A stretch of DNA of 64,000 nucleotides from Nitrospirales bacterium (GCA_031315865.1 JALDRJ010000002.1:2330001-2394000); one strand, 5' to 3'; shown: positions 17,503 to 27,107, numbered from the stretch's first letter. The notes: a model not told the origin generated them from the letters alone. Translations and numbers: made by a program.

Positions 17503-19080
17503 ATGATCATGGATTTTCTAGTTCATCACATGTTGCGTAAGAGCGCACGATGTCTTCCAGAAAAAACTGCCGTCGTTTATCGAGGGATGTCGTTGACTTA
17601 TCAAGAAGTTTTTGACCAGGTGTCAGCGCTGGCGGCAAGTTTCAGGACAATAGGTATCCAGCGTGGCGATCGCATCGGGATCTATCTTGATCCGTCGATA
17701 GAGCTCGTAGTGTCTATTTTTGGAGTCTCTCAAGCAAACGCGGTATTCGTCCCCATCAATGGCCTTTTGCTCGGAGATCAAGTCGGACATATTGCTCAAG
17801 ATTGTGAGATGAGAGGGCTGATTACGACGAGAAAGAGGTTAGCGTCTCTCAAGGAAAGACTTCCGAGGTTAGAGTTTTTTGTCGTCGTTGAGGATGGGTC
17901 TGATGGCTCTCACGCTTCGTCGGTTTTTCTGTTCAATGATTTTATCGAGAAGAAAAGTGCGTCGGCACTCCCGGATGGTTGTATCGATAAAGATTTAGCC
18001 GCCATTCTGTATACGTCCGGCTCGACGGGAAAACCGAAGGGGGTGATGTTAACTCACTCGAATATCGTCAGTGGCAGTTCGATCGTGTCGGCCTATTTGG
18101 AGATTACCGAGCGCGACAAAATATTGGCGGTTCTCCCGTTTAGTTTTGATGCCGGATTGAATCAGCTGATGACGGCCGTTCAGCAAGGCTGTTCCCTTGT
18201 GCTTATGACGTTTGTCTTCGCCAAAGAAATCGTGCAGATGTTGGTCAAGGAACACATTACCGGCTTAGCTGGGGTTCCGACCATGTGGAACCTTCTGTCA
18301 CAATCCAACTCGACAATTCAGAAACATAGCTTTCCGCATTTGCGTTATATTACGAACACTGGTGGGGCCATGCCGCAACATGTTTTAGCTACTTTACGGA
18401 AAGCCTTGCCAAAGACGAATGTCTATCTGATGTATGGACTGACCGAAGCGTTTCGATCCACGTATCTTCCGCCTGATGAACTCGACCGGCGACCAACGTC
18501 AATGGGAAAAGCCATCCCCAATACAGAAATTTTGGTCGTGAATGAGCACAATCAACTCTCTAAACCCGGAGAAGTCGGGGAATTGGTTCATCGAGGGCCG
18601 ACGGTTTCTTTAGGATATTGGGGAAACCCTGAGCTGACGGCCAAGGTATTGCGACCCAATCCGTTCTCGCTGGGAAAAGGAGGAAACGAGGAGCTCGTGT
18701 GTTACTCAGGGGATCTGGTGAAAATGGACGAAGAGGGATTTCTGTATTTCGTCGGGCGTCGTGATGCTATGATTAAATCAGCTGGATATCGTCTGAGTCG
18801 TACCGAAGTTGAGGAAGCCTTGTACGAAAGTGGAATGGTCAAAGAGGCCGCAGTGATCGGTGTGCCGGATGAGATATTAGGACAAGCCGTGACGGCCTTT
18901 GTCGTGGGAAAGACTCCGGAAGCAGTGAATGTCAAGGATATCTTAGCGTTTTGCTCGACGAAGCTTCCACGGTACATGGTGCCAAAATCGATTCATCTGC
19001 TGGAAGAATTGCCAAAAACCCCAAACGGGAAAATTGATTATACCAATCTTCAGACGTTGAAGGTGACGTTCAATGCCTGA
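17503..19080 (+). CDS. AMP-forming acyl-CoA / acyl-carrier ligase, exosortase-associated
   Basis: A 525-residue member of the ANL superfamily. It activates a carboxylic acid as acyl-AMP and passes it to CoA or a carrier protein. The P-loop-like motif LYTSGSTGKPKG is at 169-180; YGLTEAFRST is the adenylate-binding block and the final catalytic lysine is K510 in PNGKID. The family is the exosortase A ligase group (TIGR03098 type), whose substrate is unproven. The start ATG 17503 has AAAGGT just upstream. Its stop overlaps the next gene by 8 bases, so ligase and decarboxylase are co-translated. The acyl carrier protein at 12218 is a plausible acceptor. Confidence 0.9.
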   Translation: MIMDFLVHHMLRKSARCLPEKTAVVYRGMSLTYQEVFDQVSALAASFRTIGIQRGDRIGIYLDPSIELVVSIFGVSQANAVFVPINGLLLGDQVGHIAQDCEMRGLITTRKRLASLKERLPRLEFFVVVEDGSDGSHASSVFLFNDFIEKKSASALPDGCIDKDLAAILYTSGSTGKPKGVMLTHSNIVSGSSIVSAYLEITERDKILAVLPFSFDAGLNQLMTAVQQGCSLVLMTFVFAKEIVQMLVKEHITGLAGVPTMWNLLSQSNSTIQKHSFPHLRYITNTGGAMPQHVLATLRKALPKTNVYLMYGLTEAFRSTYLPPDELDRRPTSMGKAIPNTEILVVNEHNQLSKPGEVGELVHRGPTVSLGYWGNPELTAKVLRPNPFSLGKGGNEELVCYSGDLVKMDEEGFLYFVGRRDAMIKSAGYRLSRTEVEEALYESGMVKEAAVIGVPDEILGQAVTAFVVGKTPEAVNVKDILAFCSTKLPRYMVPKSIHLLEELPKTPNGKIDYTNLQTLKVTFNA

Positions 19081-20380
19081 CTGCGCGGACTTGATCGCAC
19101 GACATTTTAGTGCCGACTCTGGAGTCCTGGTATTGGGACAACATGCCCGAGTCGATTCGATTGCTTCGCAATATGGAACACCTTTCTTTGTGTATGACTC
19201 ATTGGTTCTTGATCAAAAGTTGGCGGTCTTACGAAAGACGTTACCAAAAGAATTTTCCATTAGTTATTCTGTGAAAGCCAATCCGTGCCAAATTATTCTC
19301 AAGCATTTTCTCACGGCAGGGTGTGGGTTAGAAATCGCTTCTGGCGGTGAGTACTTTCAGGCCCGAAAGGCCGGCTGTGCTCCGGAACGTATCGTGTTCG
19401 CAGGGCCAGGAAAGACCGAGGATGAACTGGAATATGTCTTATCAAATGGAATAGGTGAAATTCACGCGGAATCCACACAAGAGATCGCTCGTATCGCCAA
19501 AATCAGTGAACGGCTCCAAAAAAAATCCCATGTTGCCATTCGAGTGAACCCGACTGAAGAGGTATTGGGTGGAGCGATGCGAATGGGTGGCAAGGCCACG
19601 CCATTTGGGGTGGATGAGGAACTATTAGATACGATTCTTCCTCTCATTGAAGCGAATCCCTACCTTGAGTTTCAGGGCCTGCATCTTTTTTCTGGAACGC
19701 AAATTTTGGATTATGCCGTCTTAGTGGCTCAATACAGGAAAGGAATTTCTATAGCGAGAGAGATCGTGAAAAAGATTAACCGACCGCTCAAGACCATTGA
19801 TTTTGGTGGAGGTTGGGGTATTCCGTACTTTGGACAAGAGCGCGAATTGGATGTGACAAGGCTGGCGGAGGGTTTGGAAATTCTCATGACTGAAGTTCGT
19901 CATGATCAGGCTTTTGCTGGAACCCAGCTTATGGTCGAACCGGGCCGGTTTCTGGTGGGAGAGTCGGGTGTATACGTGACGCGTATCACCGATATTAAAG
20001 TGTCGCGAGGGAAAAAGTTTCTTATTGTCGATGGCGGAATGCACCACCATTTAGCGGCTTCAGGGAATTTTGGGCAAGTTATAAAGAAAAACTTCCCGGT
20101 CGGTATCGTGAATAAAGTTTCTCAGGAGGCTGAGGAGATCGTAGATATCGTCGGTCCCCTTTGTACCCCATTAGATGTGCTTGCACGGCAAGTGAAGGTT
20201 CCACGGGTGACTGTCGGAGACCTGGTTGGTGTCTTCCAATCAGGCGCGTATGGACGAACGTCTAGTCCTCTTCATTTTTTGAGTCATTGCAGTCCACCTG
20301 AGATATTGGTGGAACACGCCAAGGCCACGATGGTTCGTGCAAGAGGAACCTATGATGATATGATCCGAGATTGCTGCTGA
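19073..20380 (+). CDS. PLP-dependent decarboxylase, exosortase-associated (group IV, DAP/ornithine decarboxylase-like)
   Basis: 435 residues, alanine-racemase-type barrel. The PLP Schiff-base lysine is K68 in SYSVKANP. Further family blocks are EIASGGEYFQA, the phosphate-binding IDFGGGWGIPYFG near 241-253, EPGRFLVGESG, and the substrate-side Cys in GPLCTPLDVLA. It would decarboxylate a basic amino acid or diaminopimelate-like compound to an amine. In exosortase A loci this family (TIGR03099 type) is always paired with the AMP ligase, as here with an 8-base overlap. Together they may make and attach an amine-bearing group; the product is unknown. Confidence 0.9.
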   Translation: MPDCADLIARHFSADSGVLVLGQHARVDSIASQYGTPFFVYDSLVLDQKLAVLRKTLPKEFSISYSVKANPCQIILKHFLTAGCGLEIASGGEYFQARKAGCAPERIVFAGPGKTEDELEYVLSNGIGEIHAESTQEIARIAKISERLQKKSHVAIRVNPTEEVLGGAMRMGGKATPFGVDEELLDTILPLIEANPYLEFQGLHLFSGTQILDYAVLVAQYRKGISIAREIVKKINRPLKTIDFGGGWGIPYFGQERELDVTRLAEGLEILMTEVRHDQAFAGTQLMVEPGRFLVGESGVYVTRITDIKVSRGKKFLIVDGGMHHHLAASGNFGQVIKKNFPVGIVNKVSQEAEEIVDIVGPLCTPLDVLARQVKVPRVTVGDLVGVFQSGAYGRTSSPLHFLSHCSPPEILVEHAKATMVRARGTYDDMIRDCC

Positions 20381-20427
20381 ATAGGTTGAGTGCCGAGATT
20401 GTCCAGTGAATCAAGCTGACTGAGCCT

Positions 20428-21651
20428 GTGGCGGCGTTCAATCGTACGACGTCGCTCTCTCCGAGTATGAAATTTGTCGTTTCACGAGATCCTCGATTAG
20501 ATTCCAGTTTGTTGTGGCCTTTCTGTTCGCACAATATCCTTCCATCTCCCGTGCGAGGACGACCGGCGACGTATCATTTTTGGGCCAGGAATGCGTTGTT
20601 TCATGGTCTGAAGGCCTTGGGGCTCAAGTCAGAGGATGCGGTGTTGGTCCCTGCTTTTCATTGTGAAACTGTCGTCGAAACGATTCTTCACTATGGGTGC
20701 AGAGTGGTGTTCTATAATGTGACACGTGAAGGAATCATTGATCTGGAAGATCTGGCAACACGGGTTGATGGACAAACGAAGGCGATTATCGCGATACATT
20801 ATTTTGGGATTCTTCAACCGTTAAAGCGGCTTCGAGCCTTTTGTCAACAATATCAACTGTTCTTGATCGAAGATTGTGCTCATATCTTGATGGGAGACGT
20901 GGAGGGAGACCAGATCGGGAGTGTTGGGGATATCAGTATTTTTAGTTGGCGAAAGTTTTTGCCGATTTATGACGGTGGATTGTTAATCTATAACCATGTG
21001 CCGCCTCAATCGAGTCTTCGTTGGACAAACCTGAAATGGTGGTATCAACTGAAAATAGTCAAAAATCTTCTCGAAAAGTGCTTTAATGAGAGATCTGGAA
21101 CACAGCTCCTGGTCTTCAGTCAGCAAGGCCAGCAGTCCATAGTGCAGAGTTCCAGGCGTGAAGATGTTCTGAGTGATGCCGTATCCTCGCAAACACGTGC
21201 CTCGGAGTTTCAGGCTTCTCAACTGAATTGGCCCATGAGTCGATGGTCCCAGATAATCCTTGAAAATGTCGATCTGGAGGAAATTGTTGGGAGACGTAAA
21301 AAGAATTCGACTGTTCTTTGCCAGGCTCTCGAGCAATTACCTGAGGTGTATCCCTGGTCTTCGGCAGGAAGGCATGAGGCGTGTGCTTGGGCCTTTCCCG
21401 TCGTGACGCCCACACATCAGGATATTCACAGACAACTCAGAGAGAAGGGTATTGAGGCGTTTTCTTGGGGGGGGGTCATTCATCCGAGTCTACCTTTAGA
21501 AAAATTTCCTGATGCGAAGTTTCTGTATGAGCATCTGGTGTTGTTGCCTATTCATCAAAGTCTTATCTCTGATGAAATGTCCTTTATGATCGAAGGGCTG
21601 AGAGACATCCTGAAACGCTCTCGCGCTCAACCTCAGGAAGTCTTGCAATAG
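20428..21651 (+). CDS. DegT/DnrJ/EryC1/StrS-type PLP aminotransferase
   Basis: A 407-residue fold-type I PLP enzyme. Visible elements are AKAIIAIHYFG-like text at TKAIIAIHYFGILQPLKRLR, the PLP-ring aspartate in LIEDCAHILMGD, and the likely PLP lysine K176 in FSWRKFLPIYDGG. Members of the family aminate keto-sugars; some in EPS loci act on other ketones. The region 200-260 is less conserved than in sugar aminotransferases, so activity is likely but the substrate is open. The start GTG 20428 is uncertain; ATG 20467 (MKFVVSRDPR) is an alternative. It follows the decarboxylase by 47 bases. Confidence 0.8.
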   Translation: MAAFNRTTSLSPSMKFVVSRDPRLDSSLLWPFCSHNILPSPVRGRPATYHFWARNALFHGLKALGLKSEDAVLVPAFHCETVVETILHYGCRVVFYNVTREGIIDLEDLATRVDGQTKAIIAIHYFGILQPLKRLRAFCQQYQLFLIEDCAHILMGDVEGDQIGSVGDISIFSWRKFLPIYDGGLLIYNHVPPQSSLRWTNLKWWYQLKIVKNLLEKCFNERSGTQLLVFSQQGQQSIVQSSRREDVLSDAVSSQTRASEFQASQLNWPMSRWSQIILENVDLEEIVGRRKKNSTVLCQALEQLPEVYPWSSAGRHEACAWAFPVVTPTHQDIHRQLREKGIEAFSWGGVIHPSLPLEKFPDAKFLYEHLVLLPIHQSLISDEMSFMIEGLRDILKRSRAQPQEVLQ

Positions 21652-21685
21652 TGTTATCCGTCGAGACATATCTGGATTAACGACG

Positions 21686-22921
21686 ATGAAAAATGTTCTG
21701 ATGATAGCCTTTCATTACCCTCCATATTCCGGAGGAAGTGGAGTGCATCGAACATTGAAATTCTCTCGGTATCTCTCAAAATACGGGTGGAACCCGATTA
21801 TTCTCACGGCTCATGCCCGTGCTTATGCCCAAACCGGCTCTCATCAATTGCAGGAGATTCCATCTGATGTTCTTGTCAGACGGGCCTTTGCGCTCGATAC
21901 GTCCCGGCATTTGTCCTTTAGAGGGTCTTATGTCAAACGATTAGCGTTGCCCGATCGTTGGGTCAGTTGGATGGTAGGAGCCGTACCGCTCGGCCTTCAG
22001 CTGATCAGAAAATATAAGCCAGAAGCCATTTGGTCAACCTTCCCCATCGCGACTGCCCACCTTATCGGCTTGGCGCTCAAGAACATGACGCGGCTGCCTT
22101 GGGTGGCCGACTTTCGTGACTCGATGACCGAAGACCAGTATCCTCGGGATCGCGTGACGAGAGAGTATTATCTATGGATCGAGCAAAAAACGTTGAGGCA
22201 GAGCGCTCGCTCTATTTTTACGGCGCCCTCGACGAAACAGATGTACCTCAAGAGGTATACCTGGTTACATGCCGAGTCGTGTACGGTCATCCCAAATGGT
22301 TTTGATGAACAGGATTTTCAACACACCAACATCCGTCATGTTGAGGGGAGTGGGAGCGAGCATCCTCTTCGATTGCTTCACGCTGGGGCCGTCTATCCGG
22401 AAGAGAGGAATCCTCGTCCTTTTTTTGAGGCGCTGGCGAGATTAAAAAAAGAAGGTCGTGTGAACTCAAGCCTGTTGCGGGTGGAGTTTCGGGGAGCGGG
22501 TTCGGAAGAATTGTATTCCACGATTCTCCAAAAGCTGGGTATCGCGGATATCATTCATCTGCTTCCTTCACTACCCTATCGTGAATCCCTGGACGACTGC
22601 GCTTCAGCTGACGCATTACTTCTTTTACAGGGATCATCCTGTAATCATCAGATTCCCGCGAAAGCCTATGAATATCTTCGATTGCAAAAGCCTGTCCTTG
22701 CCCTGACCGATCATGCAGGTGATACGGCCGCTGTTCTGAGGGAATGTGGTGGGGCCACGATTCTTGATATGAGCGATTCCGAGGCGCTCTATTCCCGACT
22801 GCCTCAGTTTTTCCACCAGATCAGAGAAGGGACGCACCCTGTCCCTCTGATGGAGTCTGTGCAAAAATATTCCCGTGAATCTCAAGCAGAAGCTTTAGCC
22901 TCCTGCCTACACAGCTTATAG
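21686..22921 (+). CDS. Glycosyltransferase family 4 (WbuB-like)
   Basis: 411 residues, GT-B. The opening VLMIAFHYPPYSGGSGVHRT and RTLKFSRYLSKYGWNPIILT match the WbuB/WcaI-type glycosyltransferases. A middle PWVADFRDSMTEDQYPRD block supplies the acceptor-side Asp, and VIPNGFDEQDF marks the domain junction. The C-terminal donor motif is unusual: DALLLLQGSSCNHQIPAKAY replaces the common E-x7-E form, with PAKAYEYLRLQKPVLAL as its continuation. It likely adds a sugar (often N-acetylfucosamine or similar in WbuB) to the lipid-linked unit. 34 bases after the DegT-like gene. Confidence 0.83.
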   Translation: MKNVLMIAFHYPPYSGGSGVHRTLKFSRYLSKYGWNPIILTAHARAYAQTGSHQLQEIPSDVLVRRAFALDTSRHLSFRGSYVKRLALPDRWVSWMVGAVPLGLQLIRKYKPEAIWSTFPIATAHLIGLALKNMTRLPWVADFRDSMTEDQYPRDRVTREYYLWIEQKTLRQSARSIFTAPSTKQMYLKRYTWLHAESCTVIPNGFDEQDFQHTNIRHVEGSGSEHPLRLLHAGAVYPEERNPRPFFEALARLKKEGRVNSSLLRVEFRGAGSEELYSTILQKLGIADIIHLLPSLPYRESLDDCASADALLLLQGSSCNHQIPAKAYEYLRLQKPVLALTDHAGDTAAVLRECGGATILDMSDSEALYSRLPQFFHQIREGTHPVPLMESVQKYSRESQAEALASCLHSL

Positions 22922-22950
22922 ATGAATGTCTTGAAGACCTACGAAACATC

Positions 22951-24327
22951 ATGAGGGATTTCGCATTAGTTATTCTGGTGGCCGTGTCTGCGGTTGTGGC
23001 CCTAAGGAGGCCAACGTATGGCATGCTTCTGTTCGTGGCGTTTGGGATCCTGAGCCCTCAAGGATTCACCTGGAACTTTGGGCGGTCTCTTCCTGTTTCC
23101 ATGATCATGGCGAGTGCCACTCTGGTTGGGTATCTGGTTTCGCCGGAACCTAAACAATTTCCTCGGCAACGGGAAGTCTGGATGCTTCTCGGTCTTTGGC
23201 TCTTATTCATGGTCTCGACGGCTGTTGCCTACGTCCCCCACAGGGGGTGGGCTTCCGACGCGGCGCTGGAAAAACTCATCCATGTGTCGAAGATTTTTGT
23301 CATGATCTTCCTATCCATGTCCATCTTGTACACGGCCGAACGAGTGCAATTGCTGATGAAGGCGATTGCGCTGTCCATAGGACTTCTCGCGATGAAAGGC
23401 GGGTTCTTTGGCATTATCACGGGAGGAAGTCAGCTCGTGTGGGGGCCGGAGGGTTCATTCCTGTATGCGAACAATGCGATCGGACTTGCGATGGCCATAA
23501 ATGTTCCCTTGTTGTATTATCTTATCCAAGTGGAGTCGAGTCGGTGGCTTCGCCGGCTCATGTGGGTCATGCTGGTGCTATCCGTTCCAGCTATTATCTG
23601 CACATTTTCCCGAGGCGCATGGTTGGGGATGATTGCCGCCATTGGGTTAATTTTGCTGAAAAGTAAATATAAGTTTTTCGTGGGTATCAGCGGTGCTGTC
23701 GGTGTGCTGTTTATTATCGCATTTCTTCCGTTTCTGGCATCGTCAGATATCTTGCCGGAACGAGTTCAAACTCGATTAGATCAGCTCATAAACTATGAAG
23801 AAGAGGGATCAGCGGTTAGCCGTTTTTGGAACTGGGAAGGGTGTAAACGAGTTGGTTTAGCCAATCCACTGACGGGAGAAGGGTTTGATTATTATAGTCC
23901 GCTTATCTACGTCAAGTACTACCCGGAGTTTATTGAGAAGTATGGGCAGGGCAAAGTGTGGTCCTGTCACAGTATGTGGTTAACAGTCTTAGCTGAGCAT
24001 GGCATTGTGGCTTTTCTCCTCTGGATCTTTCTCCTGCTGTCTTGCTTTCTCAGCTTACGAAAAATCCACCGATTCAGCAAAAAAGTTGACGGGTATCAAT
24101 GGATGGGCGCGTACGCCTCGATGATAGAAGTGTGTCTCGTTGTTTTTATGATCGTCGGGACTTTTTTAGATGTGGCGTATTTTGACGTCTATTATCAAAT
24201 TATCGCGGTCGTCATTCTTCTCAAGGAGTCCATGTATCGAGTTGTGAGAACCTGGCATACGGCTCCAGCAGAGGGGAGCCTCAGGCAGCAGGCCCATGCG
24301 AAGGCCTCACTGGTTGGGGCGAGATAG
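22951..24327 (+). CDS. O-antigen-ligase / polymerase-like membrane protein, exosortase-associated
   Basis: A 458-residue membrane protein with about ten hydrophobic segments and a large periplasmic loop around 290-345. The opening ALRRPTYGMLLFVAFGILSP matches the putative O-glycosylation ligase of exosortase A loci (TIGR03097 type). The loop contains RFWNWEGCKRVGLANPLTGE and HSMWLTVLAEHGIVAFLLW, the usual Wzy_C (WaaL/Wzy) signature with a conserved His. It may polymerise the EPS units or ligate glycan to an acceptor at the periplasmic side of the membrane. Last gene of this run; a 338-base spacer follows. Confidence 0.85.
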   Translation: MRDFALVILVAVSAVVALRRPTYGMLLFVAFGILSPQGFTWNFGRSLPVSMIMASATLVGYLVSPEPKQFPRQREVWMLLGLWLLFMVSTAVAYVPHRGWASDAALEKLIHVSKIFVMIFLSMSILYTAERVQLLMKAIALSIGLLAMKGGFFGIITGGSQLVWGPEGSFLYANNAIGLAMAINVPLLYYLIQVESSRWLRRLMWVMLVLSVPAIICTFSRGAWLGMIAAIGLILLKSKYKFFVGISGAVGVLFIIAFLPFLASSDILPERVQTRLDQLINYEEEGSAVSRFWNWEGCKRVGLANPLTGEGFDYYSPLIYVKYYPEFIEKYGQGKVWSCHSMWLTVLAEHGIVAFLLWIFLLLSCFLSLRKIHRFSKKVDGYQWMGAYASMIEVCLVVFMIVGTFLDVAYFDVYYQIIAVVILLKESMYRVVRTWHTAPAEGSLRQQAHAKASLVGAR

Positions 24328-24665
24328 GCTGAGCAGGTTGATGAACCACTGGGAATGTCCGAATGCGCTCAATTTCTCTCCTGTCAGTAACCGATAAATT
24401 TAGTATGCTATATCTATTCACGATGTGATGACCATGCCTGAGCATGCTGGCGTGAGAATTTGGTGACAAGAAAGGACCCATTAACATCCGTGAATGTCCT
24501 AAGGGGCTGACAGGGGATTACTCTCAGATGGTCTATCGTATGGCTTCTTGTTACTTCTTGACATCTATGGGCGTCGAGAACATAGTTCCTCTGAACATTG
24601 GATTCCCAGCACATCCTTGCAGGACATGCGAGGTTTTTTAAGATTATTCACGCAGAGTAGAACGT
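24328..24665 (+). other. Spacer before the carbamoyltransferase module
   Basis: No gene. CTGTCA and TATGCT spaced 17 bases apart around 24390-24420 make a weak sigma-70-like pair. No perfect sigma-54 site was found: the closest candidates have GG and GC spaced 9 or 11 bases apart instead of 10. A promoter for the carbamoyltransferase gene is expected here but is not proven. Confidence 0.3.
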
Positions 24666-26522
24666 ATGAATATGAATCGTACATGCCTTGGGATCTCGGC
24701 CTATTACCATGATAGTGCCGCGTGTTTGGTGAAAGATGGTGAGATCGTTGCAGCCGCTCAGGAGGAGCGGTTCACGCGCAAGAAACACGATTCAGGGTTC
24801 CCAAGAGAAGCGGTGAAGTTTTGTCTTCAGGAGGGCGGCGTTACGATGAGTGAAGTCAACGAGATTGTCTTTTATGACAAACCGTTGCTCAAATTTGAGC
24901 GTTTGCTGGAAACCTACCTGAGCTTTGCCCCGAAAGGTATTTCATCATTTCTTGCAGCCATGCCCGTGTGGCTGAAGGAAAAACTGTTTCTCAAGGACCT
25001 GTTACGCAAGGAACTGGTACGAGTAGGGGCCTTGGAGTCGACAAAGGTCGTGCCGCCGATTCTTTTTGGTGAACACCATGAGTCACATGCCGCGGCTGCG
25101 TTTTTTCCATCTCCTTATCAGGATGCGGCCGTCTTGTGTATGGATGGAGTCGGTGAATGGGCCACGACGTCGGCATGGGTGGGACGGGGTAATCAATTGA
25201 CCCCGATGTGGGAAATACCTTTTCCGCATTCATTGGGGTTGCTGTACTCGGCGTTCACTTACTACACCGGATTCAAAGTGAACTCGGGTGAGTATAAAGT
25301 CATGGGGTTGGCACCGTATGGCAAGCCAACGTACGTGAAGGCGATTTACGATCACCTGCTCGACGTGAAGTCAGATGGAACGTTTCGATTGAATATGGAG
25401 TATTTTGATTATTGTACCGGCCTTAAGATGACGAGTGCGAAGTTTAATGAGGTATTTGGCGGACCGCCACGCCAACCGGAGTCAGAATTAACGCAACGGG
25501 AGATGGATCTAGCGCGTTCCGTGCAGGAGGTGACGGAAGAAGTCATGCTGCAGTTAGCCAAGGGGCTTCAGCAGGAAACAGGACTGGACTACCTGTGCTT
25601 ATCCGGAGGTGTGGCTTTAAATTGTGTCGGAAATGGACGTTTGTTGCGAGAAGGGCCTTTTAAGGGAATCTGGATCCAACCAGCAGCGGGAGACGCGGGC
25701 AGTGCTTTAGGGGCCGCGTTGTCCGTGTATTATCAATATCATGGACAGTCAAGGGCGACCAATGGCGGGCAGGACGCGATGCGTGGGAGTTATCTCGGAC
25801 CAGCATTTACGTCGGATGACATTGAGGCGCGTCTTAAGAATCTAGGTGCCCGATACGAGCGACTGGATGATCAAGCATTGGTTCAACGCGTAGCGCATGA
25901 GCTTGCCTCGGAAAAAGTGATTGGCTGGTTTCAAGGCCGAATGGAATTTGGCCCTCGAGCACTGGGAGGACGAAGTATACTAGGAGACCCGCGAAGTGAA
26001 AAAATGCAGTCGATCATGAACCTCAAGATCAAGTACCGGGAATCGTTTCGACCCTTTGCTCCATCGGTTCTTCGGGAGCGCGTATCCGATTATTTTGAAA
26101 TCAACACGGACAGTCCTTATATGTTACTGGTCGCTCCGGTATCGGAGAGTCGCCGTTTACCCCTGACGGATGCGCATAAGAATTTATGGGGCATAGATTT
26201 GTTGAATGTTCCAAAGTCAGATATCCCTGCGGTGACGCATGTCGATTATTCGGCACGGGTTCAAACGGTCACTCATCAAACCAATCCACGGTATTACGAT
26301 TTGCTCAAAGCTTTTGAAGCCGAGACGGGATGTGGGGTGCTGATTAACACATCGTTTAATGTGAGGGGAGAACCCATTGTCGGGTCTCCAGAGGATGCTT
26401 TTCGCTGTTTTATGCGTACAGAAATGGATGTCTTGGTTCTTGAAAATTGCGTCTTGCTCAAAGAGGAACAAGTGCCGGTTGAAAAGGATACGAGCTGGAT
26501 GCAGGAGTTTGAATTAGACTAA
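24666..26522 (+). CDS. O-carbamoyltransferase (NodU/CmcH/TobZ family)
   Basis: A 618-residue enzyme that transfers a carbamoyl group from carbamoyl phosphate to a hydroxyl, via a carbamoyl-adenylate made in the C-terminal domain. The N-terminal Kae1/YgjD-like domain starts CLGISAYYHDSAACLVKDGE and has the metal-binding EHHESHAAAAFFPS from residue 136 with His137 and His141. CLSGGVALNCVGNGRL is the ATP-binding part. The C-terminal YrdC-like domain has GRMEFGPRALGGRSILGDPR and INTSFNVRGEPIV. The substrate here is likely a sugar in the EPS. It heads a tight module with an SxtJ-like gene 14 bases downstream. Confidence 0.93.
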   Translation: MNMNRTCLGISAYYHDSAACLVKDGEIVAAAQEERFTRKKHDSGFPREAVKFCLQEGGVTMSEVNEIVFYDKPLLKFERLLETYLSFAPKGISSFLAAMPVWLKEKLFLKDLLRKELVRVGALESTKVVPPILFGEHHESHAAAAFFPSPYQDAAVLCMDGVGEWATTSAWVGRGNQLTPMWEIPFPHSLGLLYSAFTYYTGFKVNSGEYKVMGLAPYGKPTYVKAIYDHLLDVKSDGTFRLNMEYFDYCTGLKMTSAKFNEVFGGPPRQPESELTQREMDLARSVQEVTEEVMLQLAKGLQQETGLDYLCLSGGVALNCVGNGRLLREGPFKGIWIQPAAGDAGSALGAALSVYYQYHGQSRATNGGQDAMRGSYLGPAFTSDDIEARLKNLGARYERLDDQALVQRVAHELASEKVIGWFQGRMEFGPRALGGRSILGDPRSEKMQSIMNLKIKYRESFRPFAPSVLRERVSDYFEINTDSPYMLLVAPVSESRRLPLTDAHKNLWGIDLLNVPKSDIPAVTHVDYSARVQTVTHQTNPRYYDLLKAFEAETGCGVLINTSFNVRGEPIVGSPEDAFRCFMRTEMDVLVLENCVLLKEEQVPVEKDTSWMQEFELD

Positions 26523-26536
26523 GAGGAATCTGACAG

Positions 26537-26941
26537 ATGAGCTTTGATCCGACCAGTATCACTGATAAGCAGCTACGAAATTTTGGGTTTCTCATGACAG
26601 GGCTATTTCTGGTTATTGGTCTATGGCCATTGGTTTTCCATGGGGGAAGTCTTCGGGTTTGGAGTGCGGGAGTTGCCGCAGTGTGGGGAGGGCTTGCGGT
26701 CGCCTGGCCCCAAGGTCTGACTCCTTTGTTTCGGGGATGGATGTGGTTTGCTGAAAAACTCGGATGGTTTAATACGCGTGTTCTCTTAAGTATTATCTAT
26801 TATGTGCTGCTGACGCCGCTCTCGTTGTTCATGAGAGTTCTTGGGAAAAAACCACTTCAATGTACGTTTGATCAGCAGGCATCGAGTTACCGCGAAGTCA
26901 AGGTCGCCAGAACTCCTGATCATGTCGTGAAGCCATTTTAA
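26537..26941 (+). CDS. SxtJ-like small membrane protein
   Basis: 134 residues with two hydrophobic segments near 20-56 (the FLMTGLFLVIGLWPLVF stretch, then AGVAAVWGGLAVAWP) and a third near 82-98 (VLLSIIYYVLLTPLSLFM). The order carbamoyltransferase, this protein, then a tiny membrane protein matches the sxtI-sxtJ-sxtK order of cyanobacterial clusters and of many polysaccharide loci. Its function is unknown; it may hold the carbamoyltransferase or its substrate at the membrane. ATG 26537, 14 bases after the upstream stop; the next small gene starts 13 bases downstream. Confidence 0.8.
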   Translation: MSFDPTSITDKQLRNFGFLMTGLFLVIGLWPLVFHGGSLRVWSAGVAAVWGGLAVAWPQGLTPLFRGWMWFAEKLGWFNTRVLLSIIYYVLLTPLSLFMRVLGKKPLQCTFDQQASSYREVKVARTPDHVVKPF

Positions 26942-26954
26942 GAAGGAGAATCCT

Positions 26955-27107
26955 ATGCAGGAGTTTCTGTCAGAATTATGGGCGTTCATGCGGGAGCGCA
27001 AGAAATTTTGGCTCGCGCCCATTCTGATCATGTTATTGCTATTGGGTGGGTTGATCGTGCTGACAGAAGGTTCAGCGGTTGCGCCGTTTATCTACACGTT
27101 ATTTTAA
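26955..27107 (+). CDS. Tiny membrane protein of the DUF5989 / SxtK type (50 residues)
   Basis: A 50-codon gene. The translation begins MQEFLSELWAFMRERKKFWL and continues with one strongly hydrophobic helix (residues 21-36) and a short EGSAVAPFIYTLF tail. ATG 26955 has a perfect ribosome site AAGGAG at 26943-26948, 6 bases upstream. Such DUF5989-type proteins regularly follow SxtJ-like genes beside carbamoyltransferases. The likely topology is a single-pass inner-membrane protein with a basic cytoplasmic N-terminus. Role unknown. Confidence 0.85.
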   Translation: MQEFLSELWAFMRERKKFWLAPILIMLLLLGGLIVLTEGSAVAPFIYTLF

